Of a stretch of 5,746 nt of DNA, positions 1 to 5,204 are shown piece by piece. The DNA is from JACKOD01 sp041591635 (GTDB lineage Bacteria; Pseudomonadota; Gammaproteobacteria; Pseudomonadales; Oleiphilaceae). The notes beneath the pieces are model-generated. The model searched no databases. It saw only the letters and a list, made by a program, of their open reading frames with translations, and was not told where the DNA came from. Numbering within the stretch: the stretch's first letter is position 1; every line of letters begins with the position of its first letter. Made by a program: the position numbers and the translations under genes. Location: assembly GCA_041591635.1 (NCBI GenBank), contig JBFHRO010000206.1, positions 1 to 5,746 of the forward strand. The letters run 5' to 3'.

Positions 1-1203
1 CCCGCTACCAAAGGAGAAAGCCCGCGCCGCGAGTCGTCCCAGATCGATAACCGGGCAGACGCAGGCACGGCAACGGCGACAGGCAATGAGTCAAGCGGGC
101 CGTCATCGCAAGCGGTGAATAGCTCAGGTGAGGTCGAGAAACCGGTTGAAGCTGGCGCCACCGAGACAATGAAGGCCGCATCGGAGTCTGTGGCCGGCGG
201 CGAACCCTTGCCGCTGGTGCTGGATACCGACACACTTTTTGCCGCAGAAACCACCTTTGCCGACCCGTTAACCATGCCGGCCACCCTCAAGCCCGTGGAA
301 GCGGCAACGGCCGAAATGACGCTGACGCTCGATGGCGAGGAACTGGATACGGAAGACCCACTGCAACTCGCTGTACCGGGTGCTCCGGTTCTGACACCGC
401 AGGCCGTGCCGGATGCGGCACCTGTGGCCCCTGAGGTCGCTGCCAGTGTTGCGGTCGGGGCGGGTCTGCAGGTTCCCAAGGGGCGGCTGAATGAGGCCGG
501 GGAGGTAGCCTCTCTGGCGAGTCTGGTAGATGACGAGGCACTGGCACCCGAGACGCTCTCGCTGCTGGATGAAGGCGCGCCGTTGCCACAGGGTAAGCCC
601 CTGACGGCGGCTTTTGAATCAGCCGCCCTCAAACTGGGGGCACAACTGACCCCGGGGATGACCGAAGCTTCCGGCAAGGAAACTGCCCTGACGAGTGCGA
701 CGGGGTTGGGCACGGTGGCTCGCCAGCCGGATCTGAATGTGCGCCCGACCCAGACCCTGCAGGATTACAGTACCAGTCTGGATTCGCTCGTGGGTGATCC
801 CGACTGGCAGGAGGAAGTCTCCGAAAAAGTGGCCTGGTTTGTAAGCCGGCACATACGTTCGGCGGAAATACACCTTAATCCGGCGGAATTGGGGCCGATT
901 CATGTCTCGCTCACGCTGCAACAGGATCAGGCTCAGGTCAGTTTTGTATCGCATCATCCGGCGGTACGCGAACTGCTGGAGCAAAACGTCAACCGCCTGC
1001 GGGAAATGCTCAATGATAACGGGGTCAATCTGGCCGATGTGAACGTATCAGATCAGAACGCACAGGGACGCGACACCGAGCAGCAAAAAGCACAGGCCCG
1101 ACAGAACGCCGAAGCCAGTGCAGAGCACGGTGGTGATGAAGAGACTGTTGTCAGCGGCACCCTGGCAGTGAGCTCCGACAATCTGATCGATTTGAAAGTA
1201 TAG
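1..1203 (+). CDS. fliK: Flagellar hook-length control protein FliK, C-terminal part (5' truncated by window edge)
   Basis: FliK is secreted by the flagellar export apparatus, acts as the molecular ruler for the hook and switches export from hook to filament subunits. The frame has no stop from base 1 to the TAG at 1201-1203, so 400 codons are visible and the true start lies left of the window; the GTG at 115 is only an internal codon. Visible codons 1 to about 255 are low-complexity, rich in Ala, Pro, Thr, Glu and Asp and poor in aromatics, as expected for the poorly conserved ruler region. Codons about 265-350 form the conserved C-terminal switch domain (Flg_hook family), marked by LNPAELGPIHV at codons 292-302 and a following helix with ELLEQNVNRLREML. 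A Gln/Ala/Glu-rich tail ends in NLIDLKV. Position directly before fliLMNOPQR supports the call. The N-terminal export signal cannot be judged. Confidence 0.93.
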   Translation, partial: PATKGESPRRESSQIDNRADAGTATATGNESSGPSSQAVNSSGEVEKPVEAGATETMKAASESVAGGEPLPLVLDTDTLFAAETTFADPLTMPATLKPVEAATAEMTLTLDGEELDTEDPLQLAVPGAPVLTPQAVPDAAPVAPEVAASVAVGAGLQVPKGRLNEAGEVASLASLVDDEALAPETLSLLDEGAPLPQGKPLTAAFESAALKLGAQLTPGMTEASGKETALTSATGLGTVARQPDLNVRPTQTLQDYSTSLDSLVGDPDWQEEVSEKVAWFVSRHIRSAEIHLNPAELGPIHVSLTLQQDQAQVSFVSHHPAVRELLEQNVNRLREMLNDNGVNLADVNVSDQNAQGRDTEQQKAQARQNAEASAEHGGDEETVVSGTLAVSSDNLIDLKV

Positions 1204-1210
1204 GCATATA

Positions 1211-1228
1211 GGCAGAGGCGACTCTGCC
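1211..1228 (+). terminator. Hairpin just after fliK stop (possible 3' end structure)
   Basis: GGCAGAG (1211-1217) pairs perfectly with CTCTGCC (1222-1228) around a GCGA loop, which fits the stable GNRA tetraloop pattern. It starts 8 bases after the fliK stop codon. It is followed by a C-rich stretch rather than a T run, so it is not a standard intrinsic terminator. It may protect the fliK mRNA 3' end or lie near a Rho-dependent stop; that role is inference. Confidence 0.4.
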
Positions 1229-1261
1229 CCCTGCCAATGGCAATCAGCCGAGCCCTGGACG

Positions 1262-1301
1262 AGGCTCGCCACGGCCGTTGGCTTGTGCCTTGGGGATTTT
1301 T
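1262..1301 (+). terminator. Weak terminator-like compound stem with T5 tract
   Basis: AGGC (1262-1265) can pair with GCCT (1287-1290), and inside it GCCA (1268-1271) with TGGC (1279-1282), with a small internal loop between the two stems. A run of five T follows at 1297-1301, six bases after the outer stem. The stem is broken and the T run short and offset, so at best this is a leaky terminator for fliK transcription. An alternative stem, CGAGCC (1249-1254) with GGCTCG (1263-1268), would compete with it. Confidence 0.22.
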
Positions 1302-1381
1302 GCCAAAGCTTCCCGTTCATGGCGTTTATCTACTAGACTTTCGGTTTGAAAACCCTTTTGGTTGCTCATCCGGGCACAAGA

Positions 1382-1397
1382 TGGCCTGCACATTGCA
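1382..1397 (+). promoter_or_regulatory. Sigma-54 (RpoN) -24/-12 promoter for fliLMNOPQR
   Basis: The sequence TGGCCT-GCACA-TTGCA matches the sigma-54 pattern TGGCAC-N5-TTGCW, differing only in the AC after TGGC. The invariant GG (1383-1384) and GC (1395-1396) are exactly 12 bases apart, as required. Taking C1396 as -12 puts the transcription start near 1408, about 98 nt before the fliL start. In Pseudomonas and Vibrio, flagellar operons of this kind are RpoN-dependent and driven by enhancer-binding proteins of the FleQ/FlrA or FlrC type, so the same is inferred here. No FleQ-type site could be recognised with confidence, and start-site mapping is not available. Confidence 0.75.
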
Positions 1398-1505
1398 GTA
1401 AACAGCTAACAGTGTCGCAATATCGGCGCCGGTGGTTGTTTCTTCCGGCAAGCCTTTACCTGAGAGCGTAGATAACACTTATTCCATTGAAGAGCGAAAA
1501 CAGGC

Positions 1506-2018
1506 ATGGCAGACGCAAAGGCAAAGGGGAAAGAACAGGCCCCGGCTGAAGAAGCCCCGAAATCCAACAAAAAACTGATTATCATTTTGGCAATCGTCGG
1601 CGTTATTGCCATCGGTGCCTCCATAGGTGTCACTATTTTGCTGATGGGACCTTCCGGAGATGCCCCCCCGGCAGCCCAAGTGCCGGCAGAACCGGTAAAA
1701 GAGCCTGCACTGTACCTGGAAATCAAACCCCAGTTCGTGCTGACCTACGATGTGGGTGGCAAGCAACGCTACATGCAGGTGTTTGTGTCGGCCATGGGGC
1801 GGGAGAAAAAAGCCCTGGATGCCATTGAGCTTCATATGCCGGTGATTCGCAGCGAAATGATCCAGTTGTTTGGTTCTCAGGATTTCGTCGCCCTGCAGAC
1901 AATTGAGGGCAAGGAAGCGCTGCGCGAAGCCTGTCTGAAGAAGATTAACGAAATCGTCAAAAAAGAAACCGGTGCCGAAATCGAACAGGTGCTTTTCACC
2001 AATTTTGTCATGCAATAG
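1506..2018 (+). CDS. fliL: Flagellar basal body-associated protein FliL
   Basis: FliL is a single-pass inner-membrane protein that sits around the stator units of the flagellar motor and supports torque or swarming. The 170-residue product has a short charged cytoplasmic N-terminus rich in Lys and Ala (1-23), one membrane segment (about 24-47), a Pro/Ala-rich linker (51-66) and a periplasmic domain (about 67-170) with the family pattern YLEIKPQFVLTY and the conserved end VLFTNFVMQ. Length is normal for the family. The ATG at 1506 is chosen because the next in-frame Met would lose the cytoplasmic tail and membrane anchor; the ribosome binding site is weak (GAAGAG, 1489-1494, 11 bases away). 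It is the first gene of the transcript started by the sigma-54 type promoter, and the fliM start follows after 72 bases. Confidence 0.95.
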   Translation: MADAKAKGKEQAPAEEAPKSNKKLIIILAIVGVIAIGASIGVTILLMGPSGDAPPAAQVPAEPVKEPALYLEIKPQFVLTYDVGGKQRYMQVFVSAMGREKKALDAIELHMPVIRSEMIQLFGSQDFVALQTIEGKEALREACLKKINEIVKKETGAEIEQVLFTNFVMQ

Positions 2019-2080
2019 CCGCCCCGAACTGTATTTTGAGCGCAGTGGAGGGACGTTGGTCCACATAGGTCTTTTGAGCC

Positions 2081-2085
2081 AGGTG
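2081..2085 (+). promoter_or_regulatory. Ribosome binding site fixing the GTG start of fliM
   Basis: AGGTG lies five bases before the GTG at 2091. There is no in-frame ATG that would keep the conserved N-terminal CheY-binding peptide, so this site supports the GTG start. A small hairpin (GTGGA 2045-2049 with TCCAC 2060-2064) lies upstream and leaves the site free. Confidence 0.65.
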
Positions 2086-2090
2086 TAACC

Positions 2091-3113
2091 GTGCAAGATT
2101 TACTTTCACAAGACGAGATTGATGCGCTTCTCCACGGAGTGGATGAAGGCGATATCGACACCGAGGACGATGTCGATGCGTCGGGGGTGCGAAATTACGA
2201 TCTGGCCAGTCAGGACCGGATCGTTCGTGGGCGTATGCCCACACTGGAAATGATCAATGAACGTTTTGCCCGTTACACCCGCATCAGTCTGTTCAACCTG
2301 CTGCGTCGCAATGCCGATGTGGCTACCGGCGGCGTCCAGATTCTCAAGTTTGGTGAGTATATTCATACCTTGTATGTCCCCACGAGCCTGAATCTGGTCA
2401 AAATCCGGCCGCTGCGTGGTACCGCGCTCTATATTCTGGATGCCAAGCTGGTATTCAAACTGGTAGATAACTTTTTCGGCGGCGACGGGCGCCACGCCAA
2501 GATTGAGGGTCGGGAATTCACGCCCACCGAAATCCGGGTAGTGCAAATGGTGCTCGAACAGGTATTCGTCGACATGAAGGAAGCCTGGAATGCCGTGATG
2601 AAGGTTGACTTTGAATACGTCAACTCCGAAGTGAATCCCGCCATGGCCAACGTGGTCAGTCCGAGCGAGGTAGTGGTGGTCAGCACCTTTCATATCGAAC
2701 TGGACGGCGGCGGTGGCGACTTGCACCTGGCGATTCCCTATTCGATGATTGAACCCATTCGCGAAGTCCTCGATGCCGGGGTGCAAAGCGATGTGGATGA
2801 CGTGGATGAACGCTGGATCAAGGCACTGCAGCACGACATCATGAATGCCCGGGTGCCAGTCAACGCCACTGTACTGCGGCGCCAGATCTCGTTGCGTGAG
2901 GTGGCCAAGCTCAAGGCGGGCGACATCATTCCGGTCGAGTTGCCCGAAACCGTGTTGATGATGGCCAATCGGGTACCCCTCTTTGAGGCCAGGCTCGGCC
3001 GCATGCATAACAATCTGGCGTTGAAGATAGTGAAACGGGTAGAGCGGATTGGCGTTGTTTCCAGCAAGCCCGAGGGGCTGGAACTGGCTGGCGCAGAGAA
3101 AACCAACGGTTAA
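2091..3113 (+). CDS. fliM: Flagellar motor switch protein FliM
   Basis: FliM forms the middle of the cytoplasmic C-ring, binds FliG above and FliN below, and receives CheY-P to reverse the motor. The 340-residue protein shows all three parts. The N-terminal CheY-P binding peptide is residues 2-17 (DLLSQDEIDALLHGV). A CheC-like middle domain (about 45-235) carries the GGXG loop used to contact FliG as GGDG at 130-133 and the conserved NPAMANVVSPSEVVVVSTF at 182-200. A C-terminal SpoA-type domain (about 250-322) contains LRRQISLREVAKLKAGDIIP and ends near KIVKRVERIG. Length is typical. The start is GTG, set by the AGGTG just upstream and by the conserved N-terminal peptide. The fliN start follows after 34 bases. 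No key residue looks missing, so the switch should be functional. Confidence 0.97.
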   Translation: MQDLLSQDEIDALLHGVDEGDIDTEDDVDASGVRNYDLASQDRIVRGRMPTLEMINERFARYTRISLFNLLRRNADVATGGVQILKFGEYIHTLYVPTSLNLVKIRPLRGTALYILDAKLVFKLVDNFFGGDGRHAKIEGREFTPTEIRVVQMVLEQVFVDMKEAWNAVMKVDFEYVNSEVNPAMANVVSPSEVVVVSTFHIELDGGGGDLHLAIPYSMIEPIREVLDAGVQSDVDDVDERWIKALQHDIMNARVPVNATVLRRQISLREVAKLKAGDIIPVELPETVLMMANRVPLFEARLGRMHNNLALKIVKRVERIGVVSSKPEGLELAGAEKTNG

Positions 3114-3134
3114 ATGAGCTCCTTGTTCCGAAGT

Positions 3135-3141
3135 GAGGTGA
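3135..3141 (+). promoter_or_regulatory. Ribosome binding site fixing the GTG start of fliN
   Basis: GAGGTGA lies six bases before the GTG at 3148 and is among the strongest Shine-Dalgarno matches in the window. It favours this GTG over the in-frame ATG at codon 15, which would remove the first W-x-A-A-M unit. A strong site fits the high copy number of FliN in the C-ring. Confidence 0.7.
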
Positions 3142-3147
3142 GCAATC

Positions 3148-3603
3148 GTGACAGAAGATGAGAAACTCGCGGCTGAATGGGAGGCCGCCATGTCGGAGTC
3201 GGGCGGTGAAAACAACGTCGAGGACGAGTGGGCGGCAGCCATGGCGGAAGCCGAGTCGGCCGGTGCCGGTGCGCCTGCCGCCGATGTGAAAGCTGCGCCC
3301 TTGGAGAACTTTTCCTCCCAGGGTGGGGGGCCCAAGGCGATCAGTCCTGATCTGGATATCATTCTCGATATTCCGGTGACCATTTCCATGGAAGTGGGCA
3401 ACACCCAGATTCCTATTCGTAATCTCCTGCAGCTCAATCAAGGCTCGGTGATTGAACTGGACCGGCTGGCCGGGGAGCCACTGGATGTGTTGGTCAACGG
3501 AACCTTGATCGCACACGGCGAAGTGGTGATGGTAAACGAGAAATTCGGCATTCGCCTGACCGATGTGGTCAGCCCTTCGGAGCGTATCAAACGGTTACGC
3601 TGA
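3148..3603 (+). CDS. fliN: Flagellar motor switch protein FliN
   Basis: FliN is the lowest and most abundant C-ring protein; it takes part in switching and docks the export ATPase complex through FliH. The 151-residue product has an acidic, Ala-rich N-terminal extension (1-65) and a SpoA domain (about 68-147) with the family core LDIILDIPVTISMEVG, LLQLNQGSVIELDRLAGEPL and VNEKFGIRLTDV, ending SPSERIKRLR. This extended form is like FliN of Pseudomonas and Vibrio. The extension contains two copies of a W-x-A-A-M unit (residues 11-15 and 28-32), 17 residues apart, which looks like a local duplication. The GTG start follows GAGGTGA. The stop TGA (3601-3603) overlaps the fliO ATG by one base. Confidence 0.97.
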   Translation: MTEDEKLAAEWEAAMSESGGENNVEDEWAAAMAEAESAGAGAPAADVKAAPLENFSSQGGGPKAISPDLDIILDIPVTISMEVGNTQIPIRNLLQLNQGSVIELDRLAGEPLDVLVNGTLIAHGEVVMVNEKFGIRLTDVVSPSERIKRLR

Positions 3604-4052
3604 TGAAGGAATCACTCTGTGTCAGATGTTGCCTTGGGCTTGCCGCGTTACTGAGCTATGCCCATGCCGCCGCCGAGCCGGCCGCTTCGCAGGCCGCCAA
3701 AACCGCCACGGTGTCTGCCGGTGGTCTGGGGGCCGCCTGGGCCTCGACAATTGCAGGTCTGGTGGTGGTCATTGGGCTGATTCTTGTTTGTGCCTGGCTG
3801 TTCAAACGCCTGGGGGGAATGGCCGGTAACCCGTCCGGGGTGTTGCAAATCGTTGCGGTGTTGCCCGTAGGCACACGCGAGAAAGTGGCCCTGCTGCAGG
3901 TGGGAGAAAAGCAGGTGCTGGTGGGCATCACGCCGCATCAAATCAGCTTGTTGCAAAGCTTCGAACAGCCGGTGACCGTCGCGGGCAAAAAGAATGACAG
4001 CGAATTCGCCACCCGCTTGCATGCGCTCTTGACCAAAACCCCCGAGACTTAA
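3603..4052 (+). CDS. fliO: Flagellar biosynthesis protein FliO
   Basis: FliO is a membrane protein that helps assemble the FliP ring of the flagellar export gate and is not needed in all bacteria. The 149-residue product has an N-terminal signal-like segment (about 1-24, ending SYAHAAAEP), a short Ala-rich periplasmic stretch, one membrane segment (about 46-67, followed by FKRLGG) and a cytoplasmic FliO domain (about 80-121) with LQIVAVLPVGTREKVALLQV and VGITPHQISLLQSF. The ATG shares one base with the fliN stop (TGATG), and no Shine-Dalgarno lies at the right distance (GGAG at 3579-3582 is 20 bases off), so translation is probably coupled to fliN. Three Cys in the signal region (positions 6, 9 and 10) are before the hydrophobic core and do not form a lipobox. 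The most variable gene of the cluster, but context makes the call safe. Confidence 0.93.
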   Translation: MKESLCVRCCLGLAALLSYAHAAAEPAASQAAKTATVSAGGLGAAWASTIAGLVVVIGLILVCAWLFKRLGGMAGNPSGVLQIVAVLPVGTREKVALLQVGEKQVLVGITPHQISLLQSFEQPVTVAGKKNDSEFATRLHALLTKTPET

Positions 4053-4075
4053 TCCAACTCCAGAGATGTGACCCG

Positions 4076-4873
4076 ATGCCGGTTTATTCCCTTCTATCTC
4101 CACTGGCCTGCGTTGTCGCCTGTATGCGCCGGCATGCCCTGGGGCTGATGCCCCTGTTGCTGCTGATTTTTGGTGCCGCCAGCGCCAATGCCGAAATCAC
4201 CGGCCTGCCCGCGGTGACCCTGGTGACCAACGAGGACGGTTCGCAGAAATACTCGGTCACCATCCAGGTGCTGGCATTGATGACGGCACTGACCTTCATC
4301 CCGGCCTTTTTGATGATGATGACCTCCTTCACCCGCATCATTATCGTGTTTTCGATACTGCGTCAGGCACTGGGATTGCAACAGGCGCCTTCGAACCAGA
4401 TCCTGATTGGCCTGTCACTGTTTCTGACCATTTTCATCATGACCCCCGTCTTTGAAAAAATTAACGAACAGGCGATACAGCCCTATCTCAAAGAGGAACT
4501 GGCCCCCTTGCAGGCGGTCGAGAAGGCCAGTCTGCCGTTGCGGGAGTTCATGCTCGAACAAACCCGTGAGGATGATCTGGCGCTGTTCGTGCGGCTGTCG
4601 GGTAAAACCTTTGACAGCGTGGATGCCGTCTCCTTCTGGGTGCTCATGCCGGCCTTCGTGACCAGCGAACTGAAAACGGCGTTCCAGATAGGTTTTATCA
4701 TCTTCATTCCCTTTCTCATTATTGACATGGTGGTGGCCAGTGTCTTGATGGCCATGGGGATGATGATGCTGTCGCCCATCATTATTTCCTTGCCGTTCAA
4801 GATCATGCTCTTTGTCCTGGTGGATGGCTGGGCACTCATTATCGGCACCCTTGCCGCCAGTTTCGGCGTCTAG
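4076..4873 (+). CDS. fliP: Flagellar type III secretion export gate protein FliP
   Basis: FliP is the main subunit of the export gate; five copies with FliQ and FliR make the pore for flagellar protein secretion. The full frame is 265 residues. Membrane segments are visible at about 64-95, 107-124, 200-225 and 242-260. The family signature PAFVTSELKTAFQIGF is at 192-207, and the Met-rich loop (MAMGMMM, 225-231) matches the gasket that seals the pore. The start is uncertain: ATG at 4076 has only a weak AGAG 10 bases upstream, whereas the in-frame ATG at 4124 (Met17) begins MRRHALGLMPLLLLIFGA, a classic signal peptide with likely cleavage after ANA, and gives 249 residues, close to the roughly 245 of enteric FliP. 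Function does not depend on the choice. Start is 23 bases after fliO. Confidence 0.95.
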   Translation: MPVYSLLSPLACVVACMRRHALGLMPLLLLIFGAASANAEITGLPAVTLVTNEDGSQKYSVTIQVLALMTALTFIPAFLMMMTSFTRIIIVFSILRQALGLQQAPSNQILIGLSLFLTIFIMTPVFEKINEQAIQPYLKEELAPLQAVEKASLPLREFMLEQTREDDLALFVRLSGKTFDSVDAVSFWVLMPAFVTSELKTAFQIGFIIFIPFLIIDMVVASVLMAMGMMMLSPIIISLPFKIMLFVLVDGWALIIGTLAASFGV

Positions 4874-4890
4874 ACTGGCCGCGCACATTC

Positions 4891-4895
4891 AGGAG
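4891..4895 (+). promoter_or_regulatory. Ribosome binding site of fliQ
   Basis: AGGAG lies eight bases before the fliQ ATG at 4904, within the 30-base gap after fliP. It is the clearest classical Shine-Dalgarno site in the window and shows that fliQ is translated from its own site rather than by coupling alone. Confidence 0.7.
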
Positions 4896-4903
4896 CACCC
4901 GCT

Positions 4904-5173
4904 ATGACCCCCGAAGTTGCCATGGATATCCTGCGAGAAGCCTTGTGGCTGATTGTGCTGCTTTCGGCAGCGATTCTTGTGCCCAGTCTGGTCGTAGGTC
5001 TGGTGGTGAGTACCTTTCAGGCCGCGACCCAAATCAACGAACAAACCCTGAGTTTTTTGCCCCGATTGCTGATTACCCTCATCATGATCATTCTGGCGGG
5101 GCCCTGGATTAACCAGCAACTCATGGATTTCACCGAAACCCTGATCAAACAGATTCCCATGTTGATTGGCTGA
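4904..5173 (+). CDS. fliQ: Flagellar type III secretion export gate protein FliQ
   Basis: FliQ is a small hairpin membrane protein; about four copies stack around the FliP-FliR core to close the export gate. The product is 89 residues, the usual family length, with two membrane segments (about 14-37 and 52-70) joined by the conserved loop STFQAATQINEQTLSFLPRL (36-54 region), which is the hallmark of the family. The ATG is preceded by AGGAG at good spacing. The stop TGA (5171-5173) overlaps an out-of-frame ATG, not the fliR start, which follows after 31 bases. Confidence 0.96.
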   Translation: MTPEVAMDILREALWLIVLLSAAILVPSLVVGLVVSTFQAATQINEQTLSFLPRLLITLIMIILAGPWINQQLMDFTETLIKQIPMLIG

Positions 5174-5193
5174 TGCGCATGTCTTGTGGCGTT

Positions 5194-5197
5194 GGAG
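5194..5197 (+). promoter_or_regulatory. Ribosome binding site fixing the GTG start of fliR
   Basis: GGAG lies seven bases before the GTG at 5205. It selects this codon over an out-of-frame ATG at 5173 and another at 5179. The resulting N-terminus, LELTEAQI after the initiator, agrees with FliR of related gammaproteobacteria. Confidence 0.65.
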
Positions 5198-5204
5198 AAA
5201 ACCG

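Larger units (their letters stand above)
1204..1505 (+). other. fliK-fliL intergenic region with promoter and hairpins
   Basis: This 302-base gap is the only long non-coding stretch. In order it holds a 7-bp hairpin right after the fliK stop, a weak compound stem followed by five T, a GGTT/AACC dyad cluster, a sigma-54 type promoter, and a leader of about 98 nt with a 5-bp GCCGG/CCGGC stem (1428-1432 with 1445-1449). A 54-codon ORF (1237-1401) lies inside but has no ribosome binding site and runs over the promoter, so I do not treat it as a gene. The gap suggests that fliK and fliL start separate transcripts, although read-through is possible. Confidence 0.7.

Noticed and set aside
115..117. 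GTG as start of fliK
   Set aside because: The reading frame is open from base 1 to this codon with no stop, and no ribosome site is seen, so it is an internal Val codon of a truncated gene.
1237..1401. 54-codon ATG frame in the fliK-fliL gap
   Set aside because: No ribosome binding site, it ends inside the sigma-54 type promoter, and its product (MAISRALDEARHGRWLVPWG...) resembles nothing I recognise. Chance open frame is the simplest reading.
2045..2064. Hairpin between fliL and fliM as a terminator
   Set aside because: The stem is only 5 bp with a 10-base loop, has an alternative pairing, and no T run follows, so it should not stop transcription into fliM.
1479..2096. 205-codon minus-strand frame opposite fliL
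   Set aside because: It is antisense to a well-conserved FliL and has no family features; its Phe/His-rich composition is a mirror of the fliL codons.
2106..3437. 443-codon minus-strand open frame across fliM and fliN
   Set aside because: It lies fully antisense to two strongly conserved genes and spans their junction. The His/Gln-rich product has no recognisable domain. Long antisense frames are common opposite GC-rich genes with biased third positions.
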